Shown here: in pieces, positions 8,704-17,021 of the stretch | Layout: each line of letters starts with the position of its first letter | Position numbering within the stretch: the stretch's first letter is position 1 | Origin: Bacteroidales bacterium | GTDB taxonomy: Bacteria; Bacteroidota; Bacteroidia; Bacteroidales; UBA1402 | DNA: 38,502 nt | Assembly (NCBI GenBank): GCA_017958305.1 | Contig: JAGDCW010000180.1 | Location: 1 to 38,502, forward strand | Reading direction: 5' to 3' | Translations under genes and position numbers: made by a program | Notes under the pieces: model-generated | Told to the model about the DNA's origin: nothing | The model's input: only the letters and a program-made list of their open reading frames with translations | The model's database searches: none

Positions 8704-9342
8704 ATGGCAAGGAAAAACCAGTTCTATGTCGTCTGGGTCGGACGCCAACCCGGCATCTACCCATCGTGGGACAGCTGCCATGCGCAGGTCGATCAGTTCG
8801 AAGGCGCCCGCTACATGGGCTTCCCCACCCAGGAGGCCGCCCAAGAGGCCTATGCCGGCGGCTGGCAGCAAGCCTATGCCGCCCACCGGCAGACGCAGGA
8901 ACCGGCCGGTACGGCCAAAAAGTCACTGCCCCGTCCCACGGGCGAGTTCCTGGCCGTGGATGCCGCTTGCAGCGGCAATCCCGGGCTGATGGAATACCGG
9001 GGTGTCTATCTGCCGGCCGGCAACGTGGTCTTCCACCGCGGTCCCTGGACAGACGGCACCAACAACATCGGAGAATTCCTGGCCATCGTCCACGTCCTGG
9101 CCCTGCAAACCGAGAAAGGCACCCGTTTGCCCGTCTATTCGGACAGTGCCAACGCCCTGCTGTGGGTCAGGAAAAGGAAATGCGGCACCAAACTGGCCCG
9201 CACCGGTCGCAACGGGCAATTGTTCGACATGATCGCCCGGGCCGAGAAGTGGCTCGAAACCCACGACTACAGCGCCATCCCCCTGCACAAATGGGACACG
9301 GCCGCCTGGGGTGAGATCCCGGCCGACTTCGGCAGAAAATAG
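8704..9342 (+). CDS. rnhA: Ribonuclease H with N-terminal viroplasmin-like domain
   Basis: 212 residues. The N-terminal 50 residues (FYVVWVGRQPGIYPSWDSC, then GFPTQEAAQEAY) form the caulimovirus viroplasmin/RNase H1 hybrid-binding domain. After an Ala/Pro-rich linker the RNase H fold begins: FLAVDAACSGNPG (first Asp), TNNIGEFLAIVH (Glu), VYSDSANALLWV (second Asp) and the last Asp in the C-terminal tail. It degrades RNA in RNA-DNA hybrids. The stop is 9 bases from the converging xerD stop. Confidence 0.9.
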   Translation: MARKNQFYVVWVGRQPGIYPSWDSCHAQVDQFEGARYMGFPTQEAAQEAYAGGWQQAYAAHRQTQEPAGTAKKSLPRPTGEFLAVDAACSGNPGLMEYRGVYLPAGNVVFHRGPWTDGTNNIGEFLAIVHVLALQTEKGTRLPVYSDSANALLWVRKRKCGTKLARTGRNGQLFDMIARAEKWLETHDYSAIPLHKWDTAAWGEIPADFGRK

Positions 9343-9351
9343 ACTTTCTCC

Positions 9352-10251
9352 CTACTGGTTTTTGCGATTGCGCGGCAGATACTCCAATATCTGTTGCTTG
9401 AGGAAGTGTTTGTCGATGTGGGTGTAGATTTCGGTGGTCTGGATGCTCTCGTGGCCCAGCATCTGCTGGATGACCCGCAGGTTGGCCCCGCCCTCTAGCA
9501 AGTGGGTGGCGAAGCTGTGACGGAAAGTGTGCGGGCTGATGTTTTTCTGTATGCCGGCCTCAGCGGCCAGCTGTTTGATGATTTTGAACACCATGGACCG
9601 GGTCAGGGCAGCTCCCCGACGGTTCAGGAAAACATAGTCTTCCTGTCCGCGCTTGATGTCCAGTTTGCTGCGGTCGTGCATCCACAGCCCGATCTCATGG
9701 ACGGCCGAGGCGGCGATGGGCACCAGGCGCTGCTTGCTGCCTTTGCCCTCGACCAGGATGTATTCCTCGTCGAAATAGCAACGCGACAGTTTGAGCGTCA
9801 CGAGTTCCGACACCCGAAGACCGCAACTGTACAAAGTCTCCAGCATGGCCCGGTTGCGCTGGCCTTCGGGACGGCTGCGATCGATGCAGCCGATGATGGC
9901 GTCGATTTCCCCGACCGACAGCACCTCGGGCAGATGCCTCCCCAGCCGCGGGGTCTCGACAAGGCTCATCGGACTGGCTTCCAGATAGTCCTCCATCACC
10001 AGGAAACCGTAGAAAGACTTCAGGCCGGAGATGATCCGGGCCTGCGACCGGGCGCTGATGCCGACATCGCGCAAATCGCAGAGGAACGCTTCTATCTCCT
10101 CGCGGGTCAAATTGGCCAAAGGGCGGTCGCCGGCGTAGTCGGAGAGTTTGCGCAAATCCTCCATATAGGCCGTCACGGTGTTCTCGGACAGGGATTTCTC
10201 CAACCTCAGGTAGTTGGTGTATTTTTTTATCCACTGTTTGCTCTCAGCCAT
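9352..10251 (-). CDS. xerD: Tyrosine recombinase XerD-type
   Basis: 299 residues, the usual XerD size. An N-terminal SAM-like core-binding domain (about 1-105) precedes the catalytic domain, in which all tyrosine-recombinase residues are seen: R146 (CGLRVSEL), the Lys in EGKGSKQRLVP, H241 and R244 (HTFRHSFATH), H267 (MLGHESIQTT) and the nucleophile Y276 (EIYTHID). It resolves chromosome dimers at dif, normally together with XerC. The ATG at 10249-10251 was chosen because the frame upstream is antisense to aroQ. Its immediate neighbours are ordinary chromosomal genes with no att sites, so a housekeeping role is more likely than an integrase role. Confidence 0.93.
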   Translation of the reverse strand: MAESKQWIKKYTNYLRLEKSLSENTVTAYMEDLRKLSDYAGDRPLANLTREEIEAFLCDLRDVGISARSQARIISGLKSFYGFLVMEDYLEASPMSLVETPRLGRHLPEVLSVGEIDAIIGCIDRSRPEGQRNRAMLETLYSCGLRVSELVTLKLSRCYFDEEYILVEGKGSKQRLVPIAASAVHEIGLWMHDRSKLDIKRGQEDYVFLNRRGAALTRSMVFKIIKQLAAEAGIQKNISPHTFRHSFATHLLEGGANLRVIQQMLGHESIQTTEIYTHIDKHFLKQQILEYLPRNRKNQ

Positions 10252-10267
10252 TTTTGTTATACCTTTG
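10237..10267 (+). promoter_or_regulatory. Predicted promoter of the aroQ operon
   Basis: TTTG (10237-10240), a 19-base spacer, then a perfect TACCTTTG (10260-10267), followed 35 bases later by the aroQ ATG. The -33 element lies inside the first codons of divergent xerD. Confidence 0.65.
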
Positions 10268-10285
10268 TCTATTATTATGTAGAGG

Positions 10286-10293
10286 CAAAAATA
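10286..10293 (-). promoter_or_regulatory. Possible -7 element for xerD
   Basis: The minus strand reads TATTTTTG, a perfect -7 match 34 bases before the xerD ATG. No TTTG is found 19-21 bases upstream, so this is weaker than the aroQ promoter facing the other way. Confidence 0.35.
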
Positions 10294-10302
10294 AGCATTT
10301 TC

Positions 10303-10728
10303 ATGAAAATTGTCATCATCAACGGACCCAATCTGAACCTGCTGGGAAAAAGGGAGCCCGACATCTATGGAAGCACCTCTTTCGATGATTTCTTCGCCAC
10401 CCTCGAAAAGGAATACCCCGCCGTGGACCTCGAATACCGCCAGTCCAACCACGAAGGCACGCTCATCGACTGGATCCAGGAATATGGCTTTGCCTGCGAC
10501 GGCATCCTCCTGAACGCCGGGGGCTACACCCATACCTCCATCGCACTGGGCGACGCCATCCGGGCCGTCCCGGCACCGGTTGTCGAAGTGCACATCTCCG
10601 ACATCTACCAGCGGGAGTCCTTCCGGCATGTGTCCATGATCAAGGAGGCCTGCGTCAAAAGCATCGTCGGTTTGGGGCTGGATTCCTACCGCCGGGGCAT
10701 CGAGGCCATCCTCCATCACGATTTCTGA
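10303..10728 (+). CDS. aroQ: 3-dehydroquinate dehydratase, type II
   Basis: 141 residues, normal length for type II dehydroquinase, a dodecameric cytosolic enzyme that converts 3-dehydroquinate to 3-dehydroshikimate in aromatic amino acid synthesis. Visible hallmarks: INGPNLNLLGKREPDIYG with the catalytic Tyr (Y22) and loop Arg, QSNHEGTLIDWIQE, LLNAGGYTHTSIALGDAI with the active-site His, and VVEVHISDIYQRESFRH. The ATG at 10303 starts exactly at the conserved MKIVIINGPN. First gene of a plus-strand run to 15121, with 6 bases to the next gene. Confidence 0.97.
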   Translation: MKIVIINGPNLNLLGKREPDIYGSTSFDDFFATLEKEYPAVDLEYRQSNHEGTLIDWIQEYGFACDGILLNAGGYTHTSIALGDAIRAVPAPVVEVHISDIYQRESFRHVSMIKEACVKSIVGLGLDSYRRGIEAILHHDF

Positions 10729-10734
10729 TTTCCC

Positions 10735-11367
10735 ATGGACGAAACCCTCGAAGCCTATCTCTGCCGGCATTGCGAGCCGGAACCCGAGCTCTTGCAGGAA
10801 CTCCGGCGGGAGACCTATGTCAATTTCCTCAACCCGCGCATGATATCTGGCCATCTGCAAGGACGCCTGCTGGTGATGCTCTGCCGCATGCTGCGTCCCC
10901 GGCGGGTGCTGGAGCTGGGCACTTTCACGGGCTACGCCACATTATGCCTGGCCGAAGGAACAGACTCCAAGGCGGAGATCCATTCCATCGAGCACAACGA
11001 CGAGTTGGAAGACCATCTGGAGAAATGGTTCGCCCGCTCGCCCTACGGCCACAAGATCCAGATGCACTTCGGCGAGGCCGAGACCCTGATTCCCCAATTG
11101 GAAGGCCTTTTCGACCTGGTCTTCCTCGATGTGGACAAACGCCGTTACCGGGCCTGCTACGAACTGGCCCTGGACAAGATGCCCGCCGGCGGCTTCATGC
11201 TGGCCGACAACACCCTTTGGAACGGAAAAATGCTGGAGCAGATCGCCCCTGCCGACTGCCAAGCCATTGCAGTTTCAGATTTTAACGACTATCTTGCCGC
11301 CGATCCCCGGGTCGAGAAGATCATCCTTCCTGTCCGGGACGGCCTCACCATCATCAGAAAAAAATAA
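10735..11367 (+). CDS. O-methyltransferase, class I SAM-dependent (COMT-like family 3)
   Basis: 210 residues of the bacterial O-methyltransferase family 3. The SAM-binding motif I is VLELGTFTGYATLCLAEG (about 59-76); LVFLDVDKRRYRACYE carries the metal-binding Asp, and LADNTLWNGKM matches the family's 'D-N-x-L-W-x-G' motif (second metal ligand). Such enzymes methylate catechol-like or other small hydroxylated substrates; the substrate here is unknown. Encoded 6 bases after aroQ and 7 before rbfA, a neighbourhood seen in other Bacteroidota. Confidence 0.9.
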   Translation: MDETLEAYLCRHCEPEPELLQELRRETYVNFLNPRMISGHLQGRLLVMLCRMLRPRRVLELGTFTGYATLCLAEGTDSKAEIHSIEHNDELEDHLEKWFARSPYGHKIQMHFGEAETLIPQLEGLFDLVFLDVDKRRYRACYELALDKMPAGGFMLADNTLWNGKMLEQIAPADCQAIAVSDFNDYLAADPRVEKIILPVRDGLTIIRKK

Positions 11368-11374
11368 TTGTCCT

Positions 11375-11710
11375 ATGGAAACCACCAGACAGAACAAAAT
11401 AAGCCGGCTGCTGCAGAAAGAGCTCAGCGAAGTATTCCTGTCGGAAACCCGGAAAATGCCGGGCGTCATGGTCAGCGTCAGCGTGGTCCGCGTGAGCTCC
11501 GATTTGAGTATCGCCCGCGCCTACCTGAGCATCTTCCCCGCCGCCCGGGCCGAAGAAATCCTCAAGAACATCCAGGACAACGCCAAGGCCATCCGCTACG
11601 AAATGGCCCAGCGCGTCCGCTTCCAACTGCGTAAAATGCCCGAGCTGAGCTTCTTCATCGACGACTCCCTGGACTACGCCGAACGCATTGATTCCCTGCT
11701 GAAACAATGA
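11375..11710 (+). CDS. rbfA: Ribosome-binding factor A
   Basis: 111 residues with the KH-like RbfA fold: ISRLLQKELSEVFLSE helix, VSVSVVRVSSDLSIARAYLS strand-helix pair, and RVRFQLRKMPELSFFIDDSL near the end. RbfA binds the immature 30S subunit and helps the 16S rRNA 5' region mature. The ATG at 11375 gives the usual start a few residues before the first helix. Its stop overlaps the start of the downstream permease gene (ATGA, 11707-11710). Confidence 0.94.
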   Translation: METTRQNKISRLLQKELSEVFLSETRKMPGVMVSVSVVRVSSDLSIARAYLSIFPAARAEEILKNIQDNAKAIRYEMAQRVRFQLRKMPELSFFIDDSLDYAERIDSLLKQ

Positions 11711-12936
11711 ACCTTCCCCTGCATATTGCCGGCCGCTACCTGTTGTCGAAGAAATCGCACAACGCCATCAACCTGGTTTCGCTGGTATCGGTCTTGGGCG
11801 TGGCGGCCGCCACGCTGGCCCTGGTCTGCACCCTGTCGGCCTTCAACGGTTTCCAGGGACTCATCGGCACGCTCTACGGCAATTTCGACCCCGACCTCAA
11901 GATCAGTGCGGTCCAGGGCAAGAGCTTCCATACCGGCACCGAAGCCTTCGACCATGTCAGGCAGCTGCCCGGAGTGGCCGTATGCTGCGAAAGCATCGAA
12001 GAGAACGTGCTGGTCCGCTACAAGGACAGCCAGACCAGTGCCATCCTGAAAGGCGTTGCCGACTCGTTCGACAGTTTGACCAGCATCCGCGACTGCCTGC
12101 GGGCCGGCTCGTTCAAGCTCAATGAAGAGGGCATCGACTTTGCCACGCTCGGAGCCGGGCTGGCCTCCACGCTGGGCACGGGCTATTCCTTCATCGATCC
12201 CGTCATGATCTACGCGCCAAGGCGCAAAGGGACGGTGAGCCTGCTCAATCCGGCCGCCTCGTTCAAGGCCGTCCCCATCCTGCTCACGGGGGCTTTCGCC
12301 ATCGGCCAGCCCGAATACGACGACCAGCGCATGATCGTGCCCCTGGCTTTTGCCCGGCAGCTGCTCGAATACAGCGACGACGAGGTGAGCTGCGTCGAAA
12401 TCAAGGTGGCACGCAAAACCGAACTGAAGAATGTCAAGAAACAGATACGCGAGATCCTGGGCCAAGACTACCGGGTGGAAGACCTGCACGAGCAGAAAGC
12501 CGAGTTCTACCGCATCAACCGGATGGAAAAATGGATCACCTACCTGATGCTCTGCTTTATCCTGATCATCGCCCTGTTCAATGTCATCGGCTCGCTGTCG
12601 ATGCTCATACTGGAAAAGAAGGAGGATGCCGGCATCCTGTCCAAACTGGGTGCCGACGGGCGGCTCATCCGGCAGGTGTTTCTCTACGAAGGCTGGCTCA
12701 TCGCCCTGAGCGGCGCTGTGCTTGGCATCGTCCTGGGAGCGGCGCTCTGCCTGCTGCAGCAGCATTTCGGCTGGCTCAAGCTGGGCGACGGCAACTTCAT
12801 AGTCTCGGCCTATCCCGTGGCCCTCAAGGCAGGCGACCTGTTGCTTGTGCTGGTCACCGTGCTCACCGTCAGCCTGCCTTCGGTCTGGTGGCCCGTCCAC
12901 TATATTTTTTCGGGGAATGAGCCGTCTGAGTCTTGA
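11707..12936 (+). CDS. LolC/LolE-type ABC transporter permease
   Basis: 409 residues with the LolC/E topology: an N-terminal segment (AINLVSLVSVLGVAAATLAL) starting a first membrane helix at about 20-45, a large periplasmic MacB-like domain (about 50-270), then three C-terminal helices of the FtsX domain (from KWITYLMLCFILIIALFNVI onward). This protein type extracts lipoproteins from the inner membrane with the LolD ATPase. A LolD-type gene lies 6.5 kb away at 19445-20098 on the other strand. Translation is probably coupled to rbfA (4-base overlap), and its 3' end overlaps the protease gene by 20 bases. Confidence 0.88.
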   Translation: MNLPLHIAGRYLLSKKSHNAINLVSLVSVLGVAAATLALVCTLSAFNGFQGLIGTLYGNFDPDLKISAVQGKSFHTGTEAFDHVRQLPGVAVCCESIEENVLVRYKDSQTSAILKGVADSFDSLTSIRDCLRAGSFKLNEEGIDFATLGAGLASTLGTGYSFIDPVMIYAPRRKGTVSLLNPAASFKAVPILLTGAFAIGQPEYDDQRMIVPLAFARQLLEYSDDEVSCVEIKVARKTELKNVKKQIREILGQDYRVEDLHEQKAEFYRINRMEKWITYLMLCFILIIALFNVIGSLSMLILEKKEDAGILSKLGADGRLIRQVFLYEGWLIALSGAVLGIVLGAALCLLQQHFGWLKLGDGNFIVSAYPVALKAGDLLLVLVTVLTVSLPSVWWPVHYIFSGNEPSES

Positions 12937-15121
12937 CATATGGCTCCTTTTCGGCCTGCTGCTGCCACTGTCCCTGCAGGCCCAACCCTCCCGGGGCGGA
13001 CAACCCCTGCCGGCCCGGCTGCAGGGGGTCACGACACGCTTGATCGACCCCTACGGCATAGAGTTGCCTCCTTTCAACGTGGACTCCGTCCTGTATGTGG
13101 ATTCCCTCTATGCCAATCCCCACGGCCCGCTGCACTTTGCCCACAAGATTGCCGTCAACATCAACCCCGACAACGCCGGAGAGACGCATTTCCTGGCCGA
13201 CGGCACCATGGTCTGGCGGGTGAAGATACGCTCCAAGGGGGCCTTTTCCCTGAACGTGATATTCGACCGGTTCAGACTGCCTCCCGGTGCCAAGGTCTTT
13301 CTGTACAATCCCGACCGTACCCGGATACTGGGGGCCTACACGGCCGAAAACTGTCCCCGGGGCGAAGACTTTCCCACCTCGCCCGTCGAAGGGGACGAGC
13401 TGGTCGTCGAATACCAGCAGCCTCCGCGCTGCGAGTTTGAAGGCGAACTGCAGATCTACGAAGTCAACCACGACTACCGCGGCCTGAAGGCCGGCCCGCG
13501 CTTCGACTACCTCGACCTGCCCTGCCTGCCCCATGTCAGCTGTGAGAAAGAGTTTGAGACCATTTCCAGAAGCATCTGCCTGCTCATCGTCAACGGAGAC
13601 ACCTATTGCACGGGCGTCCTGCTCAACAACACCCTGCAAGACGGGCGGCCCTATCTGCTCACAGCCGCCCATTGCCTGGACGGCAATCCCGCCCTGGGCA
13701 GGCGCACCCTGGTCTATATGAACTACCAAAATCCCCGTTGCATGGAGCAGATTCGCGGATCGGAAGAGTTTTCCCTCACGGGAGGCGTCACCCGGGCCCT
13801 GTCCGAAGAGATAGACTTCGCCCTGTTGGAACTCGATCAACTGCCTCCGCCCGACTTCCGTCCTTGGCTGGCCGGCTGGAAGCTGTCGCCCGACTCGCTG
13901 GCCGATGCCCCTTTCTGCTGCATCCACCACCCCTACGGCGAAGGCAAGCGCTACTGCCTGGAGCTGGACAGCATCGAAAAGGACGACTGGTCGTGGCACG
14001 ACGGCATTGAGCCCGACAACCACTGGCGCGTGCGCCACTGGGAGACGGGGCACACCTGGATCGGGTCGTCCGGAGCACCGCTTTTCAACAACCGCCACCA
14101 GGTCGTCGGCGCACTCACCGGCGGAGATTCGGGCGGCAGCACCGGTTGTGGCGAATATACGGGTGGGGATTTCTTTTCGCGTTTCGACCGGGCTTGGGAC
14201 CATTATCCCTTGCCCAACAAGCAACTCAAGTACTGGCTCGATCCCCTCAACACCCGACAGACGGAAATCGACGGCCTGGATCCCTGGGCCGGACGGCACA
14301 CCACCCGCCTGAGCCACATCGGCGAGAAGGATTCCATCGGGAGTTTCAAACTGCCCGGCTACGGTTACCTGCTGGGGCACAACAGCGAGCGCCGGTCGTA
14401 CTATGCCGAGAGTTTCTACACCGACAGCAATGTCGTCCTGCACGGCGTCTTTCTGATGCCTGTCCGCGGCACCAACCGGCAGCCGGTCCTGGTGCAGATA
14501 CTCGACGGCGACCACCCCGAAACCGTCCTGGCCGAGAAAACGCTGGAACTGTCGGCGGCGGAATACCTCAACCATCGCTTCAGCCATACGAAGAAAACCA
14601 TTTTCGCCGGCAAGGAGAACTATCTTCGCATGGACACGGCCGTTGCCGTAGGGTCCCACTGGATGGTGGCCTGCCGCCTGTTCTACCCGGCCCCGGGATC
14701 TTCGGCCGAGGCCGACACCTTTGCCCTGTATGGTTCGGCCACCCCGCGCAACCGGGCCTGGTTCTTCGACCAGGAATGGCTGCCGTTCACCCGCTCGACA
14801 GTCTATCCCAGGGCCATGTCGCTCTGGATAGAGCCCGTCGTCTCCACCTCCCGCGACGGCGCATCACCGGTACCCCTGCCGGTGACGGAGATCAGGACGG
14901 CCTACTCGCCCGAGACGCGACTGCTGTATTTCCAGTTGCCATCCGACTGGCACCGGACGGTCAATATCGAAATCCTCGATGTCAATGGCAAAAGCGTCTA
15001 TCACCAGACAAGCTATACGTCACAGTCGCCCTTCTTTGTGCCGGCCTACCTGCGCAGCGGCCTGTACGTGCTGCGCATCAGGGATGCATATCATTCTCAT
15101 TCACAGAAGGTTTTCTTCTAA
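12917..15121 (+). CDS. Secreted trypsin-like serine endopeptidase with type IX sorting domain
   Basis: 734 residues from the ATG at 12917, which gives a clean signal peptide (LDIWLLFGLLLPLSLQAQ, cleaved after about residue 22). A beta-rich N-terminal region (to about 200) precedes a chymotrypsin-fold protease related to lysyl endopeptidase, with likely triad H252 (TAAHC), D300 (EEIDFALLEL) and S385 (IGSSGAPLF). A beta-sandwich region follows, and the last 75 residues (IEILDVNGKSVYHQ, then LRSGLYVLRI) are a type A T9SS C-terminal sorting domain. So the enzyme is exported by Sec, crosses the outer membrane by the Por/type IX system and is released or surface-anchored. Many Cys suggest disulfides. 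No T9SS machinery gene is in the window. Substrate specificity is not readable. Confidence 0.85.
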   Translation: MSRLSLDIWLLFGLLLPLSLQAQPSRGGQPLPARLQGVTTRLIDPYGIELPPFNVDSVLYVDSLYANPHGPLHFAHKIAVNINPDNAGETHFLADGTMVWRVKIRSKGAFSLNVIFDRFRLPPGAKVFLYNPDRTRILGAYTAENCPRGEDFPTSPVEGDELVVEYQQPPRCEFEGELQIYEVNHDYRGLKAGPRFDYLDLPCLPHVSCEKEFETISRSICLLIVNGDTYCTGVLLNNTLQDGRPYLLTAAHCLDGNPALGRRTLVYMNYQNPRCMEQIRGSEEFSLTGGVTRALSEEIDFALLELDQLPPPDFRPWLAGWKLSPDSLADAPFCCIHHPYGEGKRYCLELDSIEKDDWSWHDGIEPDNHWRVRHWETGHTWIGSSGAPLFNNRHQVVGALTGGDSGGSTGCGEYTGGDFFSRFDRAWDHYPLPNKQLKYWLDPLNTRQTEIDGLDPWAGRHTTRLSHIGEKDSIGSFKLPGYGYLLGHNSERRSYYAESFYTDSNVVLHGVFLMPVRGTNRQPVLVQILDGDHPETVLAEKTLELSAAEYLNHRFSHTKKTIFAGKENYLRMDTAVAVGSHWMVACRLFYPAPGSSAEADTFALYGSATPRNRAWFFDQEWLPFTRSTVYPRAMSLWIEPVVSTSRDGASPVPLPVTEIRTAYSPETRLLYFQLPSDWHRTVNIEILDVNGKSVYHQTSYTSQSPFFVPAYLRSGLYVLRIRDAYHSHSQKVFF

Positions 15122-15190
15122 TCTTCGGAAGCATCGGAGGGGGTGAGACAAAAAAAATGTTAAAGCCCTCCCGGCTCGCACAAAAATGAC

Positions 15191-15198
15191 TATATTTC
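15191..15198 (+). promoter_or_regulatory. Possible -7 element for the OmpA-like/TPR lipoprotein gene
   Basis: TATATTTC matches seven of eight bases of TAnnTTTG and lies 41 bases before the ATG at 15240. No TTTG is found at the right distance. The 118-base gap 15122-15239 otherwise shows only an A/T-rich leader. Confidence 0.35.
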
Positions 15199-15239
15199 GC
15201 ATCAAATAGAGGATTAATCAATTTCTAAAAAACAAAGCT

Positions 15240-16931
15240 ATGAACAAATCTGTCAAGTTTTCCCTGATGATGGCTATTGCCTTGATGCTCACCGCCTGCG
15301 GCCCCAAGTTGGCAATGGTGCGTGAACACTTTACCGTCACTCCCGAAGTGCTTGAAAGCGTAGGCGGCCAAGTGGACGCCACCATCGACGGTGTCATCCC
15401 CGAAAAAATGTTCCCTGCCAAGGCTGTCGTCACCATCACCCCTGTGCTCAAATTTGAAGGCGGCGAAGTGGAAGGCGATCCGCTCACCCTGCAGGGCGAA
15501 AAAGTTAAAGGCAACGACCAGGTGATCCCGACCAAGGCCGGCGGTGCCTTCAAGATGAAACCCTCCTTTGAATACATCCCCGAGATGCAGCGCTCCGAAC
15601 TCTATGCCCGCATTTCCATTGTCAAGGGCAAGAAGACGGTCAACCATCCCGAAATCAAGCTGGCCGACGGTGTCATCGCCACCGAAGCCCTGGCCAACGC
15701 CAAGACTGCCACGCCTGCCAATGCCCAGGACAAGTTCCAGCGCATCATCCAGGAAGAGACCCAGGCCAACATCATGTTCCTTATCCAGCAGTCCAACATC
15801 CGCAACAGCGAGCTGAAGAGCGAAGAGGTGAAAGCCCTGGCCGATGCCATCGCAGCCGCTGCCAAAACCGAAAACAAGGAAGTGGCTGGCGTGAAGATTT
15901 CCTCATATGCCTCTCCCGACGGTGCCGTCGATCTGAACGAGAAGCTGGCCGCCCAGCGTGAGAAGAGCACCACCAACTACATCAACCGCGAACTGAAGAA
16001 AGCCAAAACCACCGCAGAAGTCGAAGCCGATTTCACGGCCGAAGACTGGGCTGGCTTCCAGGAATTGCTGATGAATTCCAACATTCAGGACAAAGACCTC
16101 ATCCTGAGAGTGCTTTCCATGTATTCCGATCCCGAACGCAGGGAAACCGAGATCAAAAACCTGGCTTCCGCCTACAAGGCCCTGGCCGACGAGATCCTGC
16201 CGCAGCTGCGCCGCTCCAGGATGACCGTCACGGTCAATGTCATCGGCCGTTCCGATGAGGAAATCATCCAGACCCTCTTTGCCGACGCCTCCAAGCTGAG
16301 CATCGACGAGCTGCTCTACGCTGCCACCCTGTTCAATCCGGCCGACCGCAAGGAAGCCGTCTATCGCGAGGCCATCAAGTTGTATCCCGACGACTACCGC
16401 GCCTACAACAACCTGGGCAATCTGGCCTACGCCGCCGGCAAGATTGAGGAAGCCAAGGATTGGTACGAGCAGGCCTATGCCAAGGAGCAGGCTCCCGAAG
16501 TATGCGTCAACCTGGCTCTCTGCGCCATGGCCGAAAACGCCGACAAGGCCGTCATCGAGAAATACCTGAGCCAGGCCGCCGGTGCAGAAGGCTACGAACA
16601 GGCCATGGGTCTGTACAACATCAAGAAAGGCCAGTATGCCGAAGCCGCCAAGGCTTATGGCGAGACGGCCAGCAACAACGCCGCCCTGGCCCAGATCCTG
16701 GCCAAGAACTACACCAAGGCCAAATCCATTCTCGACCAGGTCGATCCCAAAGATGCCGAAACCTATTATCTGATGGCCCTTGTCGGAGCCAAGACCAACA
16801 ACAAGGACGAAGTGATTGCCGGCCTCAAGCAAGCTGTCACCATCGATCCCGGCATCAAGGAGAAAGTCCTCAAGGACGTCGAGTTTGCCAAATACGCCAC
16901 CGACCAAGCCGTTCTTTCAATTGTCAAATAA
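15240..16931 (+). CDS. Lipoprotein with OmpA-like region and TPR repeats
   Basis: 563 residues. The N-terminus has a lipoprotein signal with lipobox LTAC (Cys20). Residues 25-150 form a beta-rich domain with DATIDGVIPEKMFPAKAVV. At about 215-240, VKISSYASPDGAVDLNEKLA resembles the peptidoglycan-binding OmpA C-terminal pattern ('I-x-G-Y-A-S-P-D-G'). From about 375, RAYNNLGNLAYAAGKIEEA and following repeats are TPR units. A periplasm- or outer-membrane-anchored scaffold is likely; the specific role is unknown. It is a single-gene unit with its own terminator at 16949-16981. Ala/Lys-rich composition and strongly biased codons suggest high expression, which is inference. Confidence 0.8.
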   Translation: MNKSVKFSLMMAIALMLTACGPKLAMVREHFTVTPEVLESVGGQVDATIDGVIPEKMFPAKAVVTITPVLKFEGGEVEGDPLTLQGEKVKGNDQVIPTKAGGAFKMKPSFEYIPEMQRSELYARISIVKGKKTVNHPEIKLADGVIATEALANAKTATPANAQDKFQRIIQEETQANIMFLIQQSNIRNSELKSEEVKALADAIAAAAKTENKEVAGVKISSYASPDGAVDLNEKLAAQREKSTTNYINRELKKAKTTAEVEADFTAEDWAGFQELLMNSNIQDKDLILRVLSMYSDPERRETEIKNLASAYKALADEILPQLRRSRMTVTVNVIGRSDEEIIQTLFADASKLSIDELLYAATLFNPADRKEAVYREAIKLYPDDYRAYNNLGNLAYAAGKIEEAKDWYEQAYAKEQAPEVCVNLALCAMAENADKAVIEKYLSQAAGAEGYEQAMGLYNIKKGQYAEAAKAYGETASNNAALAQILAKNYTKAKSILDQVDPKDAETYYLMALVGAKTNNKDEVIAGLKQAVTIDPGIKEKVLKDVEFAKYATDQAVLSIVK

Positions 16932-16948
16932 TTGAAGTGTCAGTAACG

Positions 16949-16981
16949 AAAAGCCCGAATGAACAACGTTCGGGCTTTTTT
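16949..16981 (+). terminator. Strong rho-independent terminator after the OmpA-like/TPR gene
   Basis: An 11-base perfect stem, AAAAGCCCGAA (16949-16959) with TTCGGGCTTTT (16969-16979), encloses a 9-base loop and runs into a T tract. It is 18 bases after the stop and 41 bases before the next start, so readthrough could set expression of the downstream pair. Confidence 0.9.
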
Positions 16982-17021
16982 CTGACGCTCTCGGTACAAC
17001 CATTCCTGTTTCTCCTGTATT

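Noticed and set aside
7282-8886. A 534-codon minus-strand frame opposite the acetyltransferase and RNA methyltransferase genes
   Set aside because: It is a shadow of two well-supported plus-strand genes and has no recognisable motif.
9352-10251. XerD-type recombinase as a sign of an integrated element
   Set aside because: The protein has the housekeeping XerD length and motifs, and its neighbours are core genes with no att-like repeats.
11674-14659. Long minus-strand frames (452 and 596 codons) opposite the permease and protease
   Set aside because: They are shadows produced by GC-rich codon use; the plus-strand frames contain the signal peptide, catalytic triad and transporter motifs.
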